In this document: in pieces, positions 33,507-42,285 of the stretch
Numbering within the stretch: position 1 is the first letter of the stretch
How the letters are laid out: each line of letters begins with the position of its first letter
Translations under genes and position numbers: made by a program
The notes under the pieces: model-generated
What the model was told of the DNA's origin: nothing
The model's database searches: none
The model's input: only the letters and a program-made list of their open reading frames with translations
Source: Amycolatopsis circi
Lineage (GTDB): Bacteria; Actinomycetota; Actinomycetes; Mycobacteriales; Pseudonocardiaceae
Length of the DNA stretch: 61,755 nt
Reading direction: 5' to 3'
Assembly: GCF_003385235.1 (NCBI RefSeq)
Contig: NZ_PQIA01000042.1
Coordinates: 1 to 61,755, forward strand

Positions 33507-35183
33507 GTGAACCCGTCCACCGCGCAGGCCAGGGTCATCGTCGACGAACTCGTCCGCAACACCGTTTCGCACGTCGTGTTGTGTCCAGGATCTCGCAACG
33601 CGCCGCTGTCCATCGCGCTCTACGACGCCGCCGCGTCGGGGCGGCTGAAGCTGCACGTCCGCATCGACGAGCGCGGCGCGGCGTTCCTCGCGCTCGGCAT
33701 CGCGGCGCGCACCGGCCGTCCGGCGGCGGTGGTCTGCACCTCCGGCACCGCGGCGGCGAACTTCCACCCGGCCGTGCTGGAAGCCGACCGAGCGGGCGTG
33801 CCGCTGATCGTGCTCACCGCCGACCGTCCGCCGGAGCTGCGTTCGGCGGGCGCGAGCCAGGTGATCAACCAGTACGAGCTGTACGGCGACGCGGTCCGCT
33901 ACTTCGACGAGCTGGCCGTCGGCGAACGCCGGGCCGGGCAGAACTCCTACTGGCGCAGCCAGATCTGCCGCGCGTGGAACGCCGCGTACGGCGAGTGGCG
34001 CTGCGGCCCGGTGCACCTGAACATCCCGTTCCGCGAACCGCTGGTGCCCGACCTCGACGATGACGGCGAGTGGTACGAATCGCTCGAAGGCCGTCCGGAC
34101 GGCGAACGCTGGACCGAACTGCCGGACTTCGGCGCGCTGCCCTCGTTCGTGGTGCCCTCGGCGCGGCACGGCCTGGTGATCGCGTGCGACACCGGCGCGC
34201 AGGCGGCCAGTGAATGGGCTGAACAGCACGGCTGGCCGGTGGTTTCGGAGACCGGCGGGCTGGGGCTGTCCGGTGCGACCGCGATGTCGTCCGGCGCCTG
34301 GCTGCTGGGCGTCGAGGAATTCATCTCGCGGCACCGGCCCGAGCAGGTGCTGTGCCTCGGCCGTCCGACGGTGTTCCGGCAGGTGCAGAAGGTGCTGTCG
34401 GACCCGGAGGTCGAGGTGTTGCTGGTGCGTCCGGATTCGGACTGGCCGGCGCCCGCGCACAACGTCCGCCAGGTCGGGCAGTGGTTCGCCGAGCCGACGA
34501 AGCCCGCCGACCCGGAGTGGCTCGCGAGCTGGCAGCGCGCGGACGCTGCGGCCAGCCAAGCGGTGTCGACAGCGTTGGCCGCCGAGTCGTGGCCGAGCGG
34601 CGTGCGGGTGGCGGCGGAGCTGGTCGACGCGCTGCCGGAAGGCGCACTGCTGGTGGTCGGCTCCTCGAATCCAACGCGCGATGTCGCGCTGGCTGGACGG
34701 CTGCGTCCGGACGTCCTGGTGCACCGCAACCGCGGCGTCGCCGGGATCGACGGCACGGTGTCGACGGCCATCGGCGCGGCCACCGTGCACCGCGCGCCGT
34801 CGTATGCGCTGCTCGGCGACCTGACGTTCCTGCACGACGCGTCCGGCCTGCTCACTGGGCCCGCCGAGCAGTTGCCGGACCTGACGATCGTGGTGCTGAA
34901 CGACGACGGCGGCGGCATTTTCTCGCTGCTGGAGCAGGGCGCGCCGGAGCACTCGGCGAGCTTCGAGCGCGTCTTCGGCACCCCGCATGGCGCGGACTTG
35001 GGCGCGCTTTGCGCGGGCTACCGGGTGCCGCATGTCCTGGCCGAGACGGTCGAAGAGTTCCGTGCCGCGTTGCAGCCGGCACCGGGCCTTCGGGTGGTCG
35101 AGGTCCGCGTTGACCGGGCACAGCACCGGAATCTCCACGCGCGGTTGAAGTCCGCGGTCGCGGAAGCGGTGGGGACGGTTTAA
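33507..35183 (+). CDS. menD: 2-succinyl-5-enolpyruvyl-6-hydroxy-3-cyclohexene-1-carboxylate synthase
   Basis: A TPP enzyme that adds succinic semialdehyde, formed from 2-oxoglutarate, to isochorismate. 558 residues: the Glu-containing pyrimidine-binding domain (VLCPGSRNAPLSIAL, CTSGTAAANFHPAVLEA), TADRPPELRSAGASQVINQY, and the pyrophosphate domain with NDDGGGIFSLLEQG (near 470). GTG 33507 follows GGAGG at 7 nt. menC, menF and menH are not in this window, so the pathway is completed elsewhere. Confidence 0.95.
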   Translation: MNPSTAQARVIVDELVRNTVSHVVLCPGSRNAPLSIALYDAAASGRLKLHVRIDERGAAFLALGIAARTGRPAAVVCTSGTAAANFHPAVLEADRAGVPLIVLTADRPPELRSAGASQVINQYELYGDAVRYFDELAVGERRAGQNSYWRSQICRAWNAAYGEWRCGPVHLNIPFREPLVPDLDDDGEWYESLEGRPDGERWTELPDFGALPSFVVPSARHGLVIACDTGAQAASEWAEQHGWPVVSETGGLGLSGATAMSSGAWLLGVEEFISRHRPEQVLCLGRPTVFRQVQKVLSDPEVEVLLVRPDSDWPAPAHNVRQVGQWFAEPTKPADPEWLASWQRADAAASQAVSTALAAESWPSGVRVAAELVDALPEGALLVVGSSNPTRDVALAGRLRPDVLVHRNRGVAGIDGTVSTAIGAATVHRAPSYALLGDLTFLHDASGLLTGPAEQLPDLTIVVLNDDGGGIFSLLEQGAPEHSASFERVFGTPHGADLGALCAGYRVPHVLAETVEEFRAALQPAPGLRVVEVRVDRAQHRNLHARLKSAVAEAVGTV

Positions 35184-35203
35184 CCGGCGGGGAGCCGGTG
35201 AAA

Positions 35204-35560
35204 ATGGGGGATTTCTTGAACGAGGCGGACCTGCGCCCGCGAGGCCGGTGGGCCTGGTTCAGCGCGGCGGTGGCGGCACTGGCCCTGATCGGGCTGGTGT
35301 GCTCGTATTTTTCGTCGTTCCTGGTGATGGCCAGCGACAACTGCTTCCCCGGGGACAGCCGGGCGATCTGCAGCGCGGCCGGACAGCAGGCGGTCGCCTC
35401 GCTGCCCTGGGTCGGCTGGTTCGCGGCGATCGGCGGCTCGTTCGCGATGGCCGGGCTGGCCGTGCGGCGCGGCTGGGGGCCGTGGCCGGGGCTGTACGCG
35501 GGGCCGATCCTGTACGGCATCCCGATCGCCATCGCGTGGTGGATCGCCGAATCCGGTTGA
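35204..35560 (+). CDS. Small membrane protein of unknown function
   Basis: 118 residues with three hydrophobic segments (FSAAVAALALIGLVCSYFSS, VGWFAAIGGSFAMAGLAV, YAGPILYGIPIAIAWWIA) and two Cys in the first outside loop (SDNCFPGDSRAICSA) that could form a disulfide. ATG 35204 has GGGGAG 9 nt upstream; the alternative GTG 35198 is too close to it. It lies 20 nt after menD. No family was recognised. Confidence 0.68.
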   Translation: MGDFLNEADLRPRGRWAWFSAAVAALALIGLVCSYFSSFLVMASDNCFPGDSRAICSAAGQQAVASLPWVGWFAAIGGSFAMAGLAVRRGWGPWPGLYAGPILYGIPIAIAWWIAESG

Positions 35561-35651
35561 CCTTCCCAGTGGGTAAGAACCCGTCGTTCGGACGTACCTG
35601 TGAAGTGCTGGCGTGGATACGTTCGGTCGCATTGGCCACCTTGGAGGAACC

Positions 35652-37166
35652 ATGCGATCGAGAACTCGGGCCGGAATCGGGGCGGTTGCGGCTGGAGTCG
35701 CGACGGTGCTGCTGGCAGGCACCGCTTCGGCAGTGCCGGCGCCGGGCGCGCCGGGGGTCGGCGACCCGTACTACCCGAACGCCGGAAACGGCGGCACCGA
35801 CGTGCAGCACTACGACATCCGGCTGAGCTACCAGCCGGAAACCGACCTCCTGTCGGGCACCACGACCCTGCTGCTGACCGCGACGCAGGACCTGTCGCGG
35901 TTCGACCTGGACTTCGCGCTCAAGGCGTCGAACGTGCTGGTGAACAACCGGCCGGCGCAGTTCAGCAACCAGAACGGCGACGGCGAGCTGGTGATCACCC
36001 CGGCGCAGCCGCTGCTCAAGGGCCAGTCCGCGACGGTCGTCGTGAGCTACTCCGACAGCCCGTCGACGGAGAAGGTCGGCGGCCTGAACACGTGGAAGAA
36101 GGGCGCTTTCGGGGCGCTCGGCGTCGACGAGCCGCAAAGCGCGCAGTGGTGGTTCCCCTCCAACGACCACCCGACCGACAAAGCGACTTACGACGTGTCG
36201 ATCGAGGCTCCGGACGGCCTCGCCGCCATCACCAACGGCACGCTCGTGAAGAAGACCAAGAAGCGCGCCGGCTGGACGCGGTGGAACTGGCGCAGCACCA
36301 AGCCGCAGGCGACCTACCTGACGTCGTTCATCGTCGGCAAGTACGACGTGGTCCAGTCCACCACGCCGGACGGCAAGCCGTTCATCACCGCCTACGGCGC
36401 GGATCTCGGCGACTCGCTCGACGCGGCCAAGGCAAGCGTGGAGCGGACGCCGGAGGTCGACGAGTTCCTGGCGTCGAAGTTCGGTCCGTATCCGTTCGAG
36501 GCCGAGGGCGGCGTCGTGACCAGCGGGATCACCTTCTCGCTGGAAAACCAGACCCGGCCGACCTACGGCGCGCGCAACTTCGCCGCCGGCTCCAACACCA
36601 CGCTGATCGCGCACGAGAACGCACACCAGTGGTTCGGCGACAACGTCTCGCTGGGCAAGTGGAGCGACATCTGGCTGAACGAGGGCTTCGCGTCCTACGC
36701 CGAGTACCTGTGGTCCGAGCACGAGGGCGAGGGCACGACCGCGGAACTCGCGCAGTACGCCTACGACTCCTACGCCGCCGACGACCCGTTCTGGCAGGTC
36801 CTGCCGGGCGACCCGGGCGAGCCGAAGCAGTTCGACCGCGCGGTGTACGACCGGGGTGCGATGGCCTTGCAGGCGCTGCGCAAGACGGTCGGCGACGATG
36901 CGTTCTTCTCGATCCTCCAGCAGTGGCAGGTGGCGAAGGCAGGCAAGGCGGCGGTGATCCCGGACTTCGTGGCGCTCGCGGAGAAGGTGTCGGGCAAGCC
37001 GTTGCAGGAGCTGTTCCAGACCTGGTTGTTCACCAAGGGCAAGCCTGCGATCGGTCCTAATGGGACGGTCGCGGCCCGAGCGTTCGCCGCTGCTCCGGCG
37101 AAGCCGAAGGCGTGGGACCAGATCCAGGCGAACCACCGCGCGCTGGCCGAGGCAGGCCAGCACTGA
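35652..37166 (+). CDS. Secreted M1-family metallopeptidase
   Basis: 504 residues beginning with a signal peptide (RSRTRAGIGAVAAGVATVLL, cleavage after TASA). The N-terminal beta domain is followed by the gluzincin catalytic domain: zinc motif HENAHQWFGD (near residue 319), with the third ligand Glu in SDIWLNEGFASYAEYL. The GXMEN substrate motif is altered to GITFSLENQT. It lacks the large C-terminal helical domain of full aminopeptidase N, so it resembles the short secreted actinobacterial M1 enzymes. GGAGG is 4 nt before the ATG. Confidence 0.88.
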   Translation: MRSRTRAGIGAVAAGVATVLLAGTASAVPAPGAPGVGDPYYPNAGNGGTDVQHYDIRLSYQPETDLLSGTTTLLLTATQDLSRFDLDFALKASNVLVNNRPAQFSNQNGDGELVITPAQPLLKGQSATVVVSYSDSPSTEKVGGLNTWKKGAFGALGVDEPQSAQWWFPSNDHPTDKATYDVSIEAPDGLAAITNGTLVKKTKKRAGWTRWNWRSTKPQATYLTSFIVGKYDVVQSTTPDGKPFITAYGADLGDSLDAAKASVERTPEVDEFLASKFGPYPFEAEGGVVTSGITFSLENQTRPTYGARNFAAGSNTTLIAHENAHQWFGDNVSLGKWSDIWLNEGFASYAEYLWSEHEGEGTTAELAQYAYDSYAADDPFWQVLPGDPGEPKQFDRAVYDRGAMALQALRKTVGDDAFFSILQQWQVAKAGKAAVIPDFVALAEKVSGKPLQELFQTWLFTKGKPAIGPNGTVAARAFAAAPAKPKAWDQIQANHRALAEAGQH

Positions 37167-37223
37167 AATTCGCTTGCCGGGCTGCGGGATCCTGGAGAGT
37201 TCCGCTCTCTGAAGGAGGATTCG

Positions 37224-37883
37224 GTGGCCATGAAAGTGCGGGCGCAGCTCCGCCACGCTCGGCTCGACGGCCGGGAGTGGCGGGTGCTGCGCCCTGATCC
37301 CGGTCTGGACACCGCGGTGTTGTACGAAAAGGGTCCGTGGCCGGGGATGTGCGTGGATCGCCGGGCGGCCTATCGGATCGGGGTGCTGTGGCTGCTGGCG
37401 GCACGGTCTCGGCACACGGTCATTCACCTGCCGTTGCGGGCGAGCCGCACTCCCGCCGAGCCGGAGTTCACCGGTCGTCGGCTGGATCTGGTGCTGAGCC
37501 ACCACACCGCGCAGTTGCGCGTCTCGCACTGGCCGCGGTTGCGGGCGGCGCTCGGCCCGGCCCGGCCGCACACGGTGCGGGTCCCGGCGGATCGGCGTCC
37601 GGTGGAGCGGCCGCATTGGCGGACCCGGGACCGGCTGTACGACCGGATCCACGCCGACACGATGTTCCTGACCGGCAGTGCGGCGGTTTTCCGCCACACC
37701 GCTGAGTACTTTTTCGCTCTCGCGTTCCGTGCGCCCGGTTCGGCTCCGGGAGAGGAAACGGCGCACCACGCCTGTGCGGAGTTGCATTGGTCGGCTGGAG
37801 TGCTGGTGAATACCGATTGCCTGCACGTGCTCTACCGGGCGCACTGGCTGCCGCGTGCCGAGCTGGTCGGCGCACCCGACTAA
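37224..37883 (+). CDS. Conserved hypothetical protein
   Basis: 219 residues, soluble, rich in Arg, His and Trp (for example AAYRIGVLWLLAARSRHTVI and HWRTRDRLYDRIHADTMFLT). No signal peptide or membrane segment is seen. GTG 37224 has AAGGAGG 5 nt upstream. The sequence is not recognised, and nothing in it indicates a catalytic function. It lies between the peptidase and the DUF3592 gene. Confidence 0.62.
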   Translation: MAMKVRAQLRHARLDGREWRVLRPDPGLDTAVLYEKGPWPGMCVDRRAAYRIGVLWLLAARSRHTVIHLPLRASRTPAEPEFTGRRLDLVLSHHTAQLRVSHWPRLRAALGPARPHTVRVPADRRPVERPHWRTRDRLYDRIHADTMFLTGSAAVFRHTAEYFFALAFRAPGSAPGEETAHHACAELHWSAGVLVNTDCLHVLYRAHWLPRAELVGAPD

Positions 37884-37886
37884 ACT
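37881..37886 (+). promoter_or_regulatory. Leaderless-type -10 hexamer TAAACT
   Basis: TAAACT ends 6 nt before GTG 37893; its first three bases are the stop codon of the previous gene. Confidence 0.5.
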
Positions 37887-37892
37887 CTGGGT

Positions 37893-38357
37893 GTGGCAGC
37901 CAGGAGTGTGAAGGCGCGGCGAATCGGATGGTTCGCCGTGTTGGGCGTGGCTGTGCTGCTCACCGTGATGTGCGTGAGCCTGGTTTTCGCCGCGTTCCGC
38001 AACGACAGCGCGATCGAATCGCACCTGGGCACGGCGACCGCGACGGTCGAGTCGGTGGCTTTCGACCGCACGATCATCCAGTACCAGACTCCGGACGGCA
38101 TCGTGCACAGTCCGCCGACCGGGGTGCTGTATCCGTCGGGTCTCGCCGCCGGTCAGCTCGTGTCGATCGAGTACGACGCGACCAACCCGGAGCTGACCAG
38201 GGTCGCCGGTCGGACCGCGACGTTGACGCTGCTGCCGGTGGGGATGACGGTGCTGATCACGTGGCTGGTCGCGGGCCCGCTGCTGTGGTGGCTGCGCCGG
38301 CTGATCAAGCGGGACCGGTCCGCTGCTGCTCCGGAGCCGGTGCCCGCGAAGGTGTGA
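37893..38357 (+). CDS. DUF3592-type membrane protein
   Basis: 154 residues with two membrane helices (FAVLGVAVLLTVMCVSLVFA and LLPVGMTVLITWLVAGPLLW) flanking an extracytoplasmic beta-rich part with LAAGQLVSIEYDATNPELTR, the usual DUF3592 pattern. Function unknown. A membrane gene stands between menD and the mannosyltransferase at the equivalent site in Mycobacterium. It is convergent with the IMPase-family gene across palindrome S4. Confidence 0.75.
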   Translation: MAARSVKARRIGWFAVLGVAVLLTVMCVSLVFAAFRNDSAIESHLGTATATVESVAFDRTIIQYQTPDGIVHSPPTGVLYPSGLAAGQLVSIEYDATNPELTRVAGRTATLTLLPVGMTVLITWLVAGPLLWWLRRLIKRDRSAAAPEPVPAKV

Positions 38358-38374
38358 GGTCGGGTCCCGGCAAG

Positions 38375-38429
38375 GTCCGTGAGGGGAACCTTCACGGACT
38401 CTGATTCCCCCAGGGTTCCCCTCACGGAC
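38375..38429. terminator. Family S palindrome S4 (rearranged), convergent gene ends
   Basis: Outer arms GTCCGTGAGGGGAACC/GGTTCCCCTCACGGAC are intact, but the left inner arm reads TTCACGGACTCTGATTCCC instead of the complement of the right one. It therefore no longer pairs through the centre. It lies between two convergent genes. Confidence 0.75.
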
Positions 38430-38447
38430 TTCAGGTCCCGACGGTCG

Positions 38448-39281
38448 TCAGGTACCGACGGTTTCCTGCCACCAGCCGAGTACCTCGTCGGCCACGCCGG
38501 GGGCGGCGACCAGCAGCCCGTCCGTAGGCAGTGCGGCGTCCTCGCCGTGTTTGTCCAGTACCACCGCACCCGCCTCGATCGCCATCGCGACTGAGCCTGC
38601 GACGTCCCATTCGTGGTAGCTGTGCAACACCGCCGCTGCCGCGTGTCCCAGCGCGACCTGCGCGATCGACAGCGCGGCCGACCCCAGCACCCGCACCCCG
38701 GCGTGCGCGGCGGCCGCTCGTTCGATGAACTCGCCCATCCCCGGCCACGGCCCCTTGCGCGCCAGCTCGGTGCAGACGATCGCCCCCGCGGTACCCGTGC
38801 GGTCCACCAGCTTCAGCGGTTTCCCGTTCGCGCGAGCGCCGCGTCCGCGAGCGGCGGCGTAGATCTGCGCCCGGTACGGGTCAGCGACCACGCCGACCAC
38901 GGGGCCGCTCGCGTCGACCAGGGCGAGACTGTAAGCGCACCAAGGCACTCCGGCGACGTAGTTCGCGGTGCCGTCCACCGAGTCGACCACCCAGCGGTAC
39001 TCCGCGACGTCCGCGCCGTGGTCGGCCCCGAATTCGTGGCCTACCACCGGGATTCCGGGGAACTCCGCGGTCAGCACGCGGCGCGTGTGCCGTTCCAGGA
39101 TCCGATCGGTGTCGGTGACCCAGTCGAACGGCGAATCCAGCGTCGCCGGGTGCGCCCCGCGGCCGGCGGTCGCGGTGATCACGTCGGTGGCGTCGTTCGC
39201 CAGCCGCCCCGCGACCTCGAGCGCTCGGGAGAGCAGCCCGGGTTCGACGGGCCGCGACGGCCTGGAGGACAAGAGGGTCAT
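38448..39281 (-). CDS. Inositol-monophosphatase family phosphatase
   Basis: 277 residues of the lithium-sensitive phosphatase fold. Metal-site motifs: VVGHEFGADH (the Glu site, near 75), VDSVDGTANYVAGVPWCAYS (the DXDG site, near 95), and WDVAGSVAMAIEAGAVVLD near the C-terminus. The family includes inositol-1-phosphatase, fructose-1,6-bisphosphatase and histidinol phosphatase, and the substrate here cannot be assigned. Mannosyltransferases next door make an inositol or lipid-glycan role conceivable. Confidence 0.82.
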   Translation of the reverse strand: MTLLSSRPSRPVEPGLLSRALEVAGRLANDATDVITATAGRGAHPATLDSPFDWVTDTDRILERHTRRVLTAEFPGIPVVGHEFGADHGADVAEYRWVVDSVDGTANYVAGVPWCAYSLALVDASGPVVGVVADPYRAQIYAAARGRGARANGKPLKLVDRTGTAGAIVCTELARKGPWPGMGEFIERAAAAHAGVRVLGSAALSIAQVALGHAAAAVLHSYHEWDVAGSVAMAIEAGAVVLDKHGEDAALPTDGLLVAAPGVADEVLGWWQETVGT

Positions 39282-39457
39282 GCCTGCTTAGTCTGGGTGT
39301 TCCTGGTGTCCGGGACACGACCGGAAGATGACATGTCGTGGCGAATTATTCGACGGTCGGCGCCTGAGCGCGGACGCTGCGGAGTGTTTCGCCGCCGTTG
39401 GCCGGTCGGTTACGCGGGATTGGCCCGCCCTGCCTGCGGTTTTGCGACAGTGACGGG

Positions 39458-40576
39458 GTGCGAGTCGCCATAGTCACCGAAAGTTTCCTGCCCCAGGTGA
39501 ACGGCGTGACGAATTCCGTGCTGCGGGTCGTCGAGCACCTGGTCGAATCCGCACACGACGTGCTGGTCGTCGCGCCGGGGCCGGGGCCGTCGAGTTACCG
39601 CGGCGCCCCGGTCGTCCGCATTCCGGCGCTGGACTTCCCCGGCGTGAACTCGCTGCCGATCGGCCTGCCGACGCGCACCGTGCTGACCGCGCTGGCCGAG
39701 TTCGGCCCGGACGTCGTGCACCTGGCCTCGCCGTTCGTCGTCGGCGCGCGCGGGCTCGCCGCGGCCAGACGGCTGCGCGTGCCGTCGATCGCGGTCTACC
39801 AGACCGACATCGCCGGGTTCGCCACGTCGTACGGCTTCGGCATCGGCGCGCGGGCGGCCTGGCGCTGGGTGCGCCGCCTGCACTCGCGGGCCGACCGGAC
39901 GCTCGCGCCGTCCTCGGACTCGATCGAACAGCTGAAGTTGCACGGGGTTCCGCGCGTGCACCGCTGGGCGCGCGGCGTCGACATCAGCCGGTTTTCCCCG
40001 GCGCACGCGGACCCGGCGTTGCGCGCGGAACTCGCGCCGAACGGCGAGCTGCTGGTCGGGTTCGTCGGACGCCTCGCGCCGGAGAAGGAGGTCGACCGGC
40101 TGACAATGCTGGCCGGGATGCCGGGCGTGCGCGTAGTCGTGGTCGGTGACGGGCCGGAGCTGCCGACGTTGCGGGAACGGTTGCCTGGCGCGGCTTTCCT
40201 GGGCGCGAAGTACGGGGACGAGTTGTCGGTCGCGTACGCGAGCCTTGATGTTTTCGTGCACACCGGGCCGCACGAGACGTTCTGCCAGGCGGTGCAGGAG
40301 GCGATGGCTTCGGGGCTGCCGGTGCTCGCGCCGGACGCGGGCGGGCCCAAAGACCTCGTGTTGCCTGGCCGGACTGGGTATCTGCTGCCCGCTGATCGGG
40401 AGTCCTTCGGCCCGGCGCTGGTTTCGAAGGTCGACGACCTGCGGGACGCGGCATTACGGGCTCGGTTGGGCGAGAAGGCGCGGAAAGTGGTCTTGGGCCG
40501 GACGTGGCCCGCGGTGTGCCGGGAGCTGGTCGGGCACTACGAAGCGGTACAGGGCCGAGTCGCGCGTGCGGCTTGA
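39458..40576 (+). CDS. mgtA: GDP-mannose-dependent alpha-mannosyltransferase (MgtA-like, GT4)
   Basis: 372 residues with a GT-B fold. The N-terminal signature VAIVTESFLPQVNGVTNSVL is that of mycobacterial MgtA. The C-terminal donor domain has GFVGRLAPEKEVDRL and the GT4 E-X7-E element HTGPHETFCQAVQEAMASGL. MgtA mannosylates glucuronosyl diacylglycerol in lipoglycan synthesis. Its position between a DUF3592 gene and menG matches Mycobacterium. GTG 39458 has a GACAGT hexamer 6 nt upstream; an earlier in-frame start (39398) adds a non-homologous 20 residues. Confidence 0.87.
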   Translation: MRVAIVTESFLPQVNGVTNSVLRVVEHLVESAHDVLVVAPGPGPSSYRGAPVVRIPALDFPGVNSLPIGLPTRTVLTALAEFGPDVVHLASPFVVGARGLAAARRLRVPSIAVYQTDIAGFATSYGFGIGARAAWRWVRRLHSRADRTLAPSSDSIEQLKLHGVPRVHRWARGVDISRFSPAHADPALRAELAPNGELLVGFVGRLAPEKEVDRLTMLAGMPGVRVVVVGDGPELPTLRERLPGAAFLGAKYGDELSVAYASLDVFVHTGPHETFCQAVQEAMASGLPVLAPDAGGPKDLVLPGRTGYLLPADRESFGPALVSKVDDLRDAALRARLGEKARKVVLGRTWPAVCRELVGHYEAVQGRVARAA

Positions 40577-40579
40577 GCC

Positions 40580-41683
40580 ATGCACATCGTCCAGCTGGCG
40601 AACTTCTACGGACCGCGGTCTGGCGGTTTGCGCACTGCGCTGAACCACCTCGGCGCGGGGTACGTCGCCAGCGGGCACCGGGTGACGCTCGTCGTGCCGG
40701 GACGGCGGTACGCGGTGGAAAGCCTGCCGACGGGAGTGTGCCGGTATTCGTTGCCTGCCTTGCAGATTCCGGGCACCGGCGGGTATCGAGCGGTTGATCC
40801 GCAGCGGGTACGGACGGTGTTGCGGCGGCTGGAACCGGATCGGCTGGAGGTGTCCGACCGGCTGACGTTGCGGGGGATGGGCGTCTGGGCTCGGCGCAAT
40901 GGCGTGCCCAGCATGGTCATCTCGCACGAGCGGCTGGATCGGTTGCTGGAGCAGTTTCTCTTGCCGGGAGCGATGGCCCGGCACGTAGCGGATGTCGCGA
41001 ATCGGCGGATGGCGGCGTCGTACGACACCGTGGTTTGCACTACTGCCTTTGCGCACGCGGAGTTCGAGCGAATTGCCGCGCCTAACGTCCGGCGGGTGCC
41101 GCTGGGAGTGGATCTGGCTACCTTCGCGCCGTCGATGCGTGATTCCGGATGGCGGCTGGCGTTGGCCGGTGGCGCTGACGCGTTGATCGTCCATTGTGGG
41201 CGATTGTCACCGGAGAAACACGTTGAGCGGAGCGTGGATACGGTCGCCGAGCTGACTGAGTCCGGTGCGCGGGTGCGGTTGGTCATCGCTGGCGATGGGC
41301 CTCGGCGGCGGGCTTTGGAACGGCGGGCTCGGGGATTGCCGGTGACGTTCCTTGGCTTCTTGGCCGGACGAGGCGAGGTAGCTCGGTTACTGGCCAGTGC
41401 GGATGTTTCTCTGGCTCCCGGGCCGCATGAGACGTTCGGATTGGCGGCCTTGGAGGCGCTCGCTTCGGGGACGCCGGTGGTGGTTTCGGCGTCGTCGGCA
41501 TTGCGGGAGATCGTACGGCCCGGATGCGGAGCGGCGGTGGACGACGACGCGCCAGCTTTCGCCAGTGCGGTGACCGGCCTGCTGGACAGCCCGGAGGAGA
41601 TCCGGCGGGCGGCTGCGCGGGCGCGGGCGGAGGAATTCGCCTGGCCGACCTCGGTACGCGGGATGCTCGCCGCCCTCGGCTGA
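40580..41683 (+). CDS. Second GT4-family glycosyltransferase
   Basis: 367 residues. The N-terminal HIVQLANFYGPRSGGLRTAL, VHCGRLSPEKHVERSVD in the donor domain, and PGPHETFGLAALEALASGTP (E-X7-E) identify a retaining GT4 enzyme. It starts 3 nt after the mannosyltransferase stop and probably acts in the same lipid-glycan pathway. Most of the gene uses G/T-rich third codon positions, unlike the preceding gene. Confidence 0.83.
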   Translation: MHIVQLANFYGPRSGGLRTALNHLGAGYVASGHRVTLVVPGRRYAVESLPTGVCRYSLPALQIPGTGGYRAVDPQRVRTVLRRLEPDRLEVSDRLTLRGMGVWARRNGVPSMVISHERLDRLLEQFLLPGAMARHVADVANRRMAASYDTVVCTTAFAHAEFERIAAPNVRRVPLGVDLATFAPSMRDSGWRLALAGGADALIVHCGRLSPEKHVERSVDTVAELTESGARVRLVIAGDGPRRRALERRARGLPVTFLGFLAGRGEVARLLASADVSLAPGPHETFGLAALEALASGTPVVVSASSALREIVRPGCGAAVDDDAPAFASAVTGLLDSPEEIRRAAARARAEEFAWPTSVRGMLAALG

Positions 41684-41688
41684 CCAAG

Positions 41689-41743
41689 GTCCGTGAAGGA
41701 CTCCTTGAGGGAATCAGATTCCCTCAAGGAGTCCTTCACGGAC
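41689..41743. terminator. Family S palindrome S5 (perfect), convergent gene ends
   Basis: A 27-bp inverted repeat around a single A (GTCCGTGAAGGACTCC subtype, shared with S3), 5 nt after a plus-strand stop and 2 nt before the stop of the minus-strand MarR gene. It probably serves as a bidirectional terminator. Confidence 0.85.
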
Positions 41744-41745
41744 AA

Positions 41746-42228
41746 CTAGGTGCGGTAGCCGGGGTGGACGCCGGGCGTTAGGCCGCGGTCCTCGGCGACG
41801 CGACCGAGCAGGTCGCGCAGCAGCGAACGTTCCTCTGTGGACAGTGCCGCCATCAGCTCGTCTTCGTGTGCTGCGGCGGCTTTTGCCAGTTCGGCCATCG
41901 TTTCTTGGCCTTTGTCGCTCAGGAAGACCGCGTAGAGACGGCGGTCTTGCGGGTTGCGGCGGCGTTCGATCAGGCCCTGCTGCTCCAAGCCGTCGACCAA
42001 AGCGACCAGCCGGGTCGGCGGCGTGCCCAACTCGGCGGCCAGGACCTGCTGGCTTTCGCCGGGCCGCCGCGCGATCGCTCGGAGCAGTCCGGTCTGGGGC
42101 GGGGTCAAGCCGAGGTCCGCGACCCGCTCGGCGAAGCGCTGGGTCGCGTGTGCGCCCAGTTGGGCCAGCAGGAAGGCGCTGCCGACCGTCGGGGGTCCTT
42201 GCATGCCCTGAACCGTATCGCTTGACAA
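41746..42228 (-). CDS. MarR-family transcriptional regulator
   Basis: 160 residues with the MarR winged helix: FAERVADLGLTPPQTGLLRA, QQVLAAELGTPPTRLVALVD (recognition helix), LEQQGLIERRRNPQDRRLYA (wing) and dimerisation helices at both ends. It is divergent from a membrane protein gene across 57 nt containing a 16-bp palindrome, the expected operator. Confidence 0.9.
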   Translation of the reverse strand: MSSDTVQGMQGPPTVGSAFLLAQLGAHATQRFAERVADLGLTPPQTGLLRAIARRPGESQQVLAAELGTPPTRLVALVDGLEQQGLIERRRNPQDRRLYAVFLSDKGQETMAELAKAAAAHEDELMAALSTEERSLLRDLLGRVAEDRGLTPGVHPGYRT

Positions 42229-42250
42229 TCCATTACACCAGTGTAATCGT
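42222..42250 (+). promoter_or_regulatory. Promoter overlapped by a MarR-type operator
   Basis: TTGACA (42222-42227) and TAATCG (42244-42249), 16 bp apart, form a plausible plus-strand promoter. The palindrome ATTACAC-CA-GTGTAAT (42232-42247) sits inside it, so binding would block the membrane protein gene. It also lies just upstream of the MarR start, which would allow autoregulation. Confidence 0.7.
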
Positions 42251-42285
42251 TCAATCAGTGAAACTAATTGACCTGGAGGTTTGCC

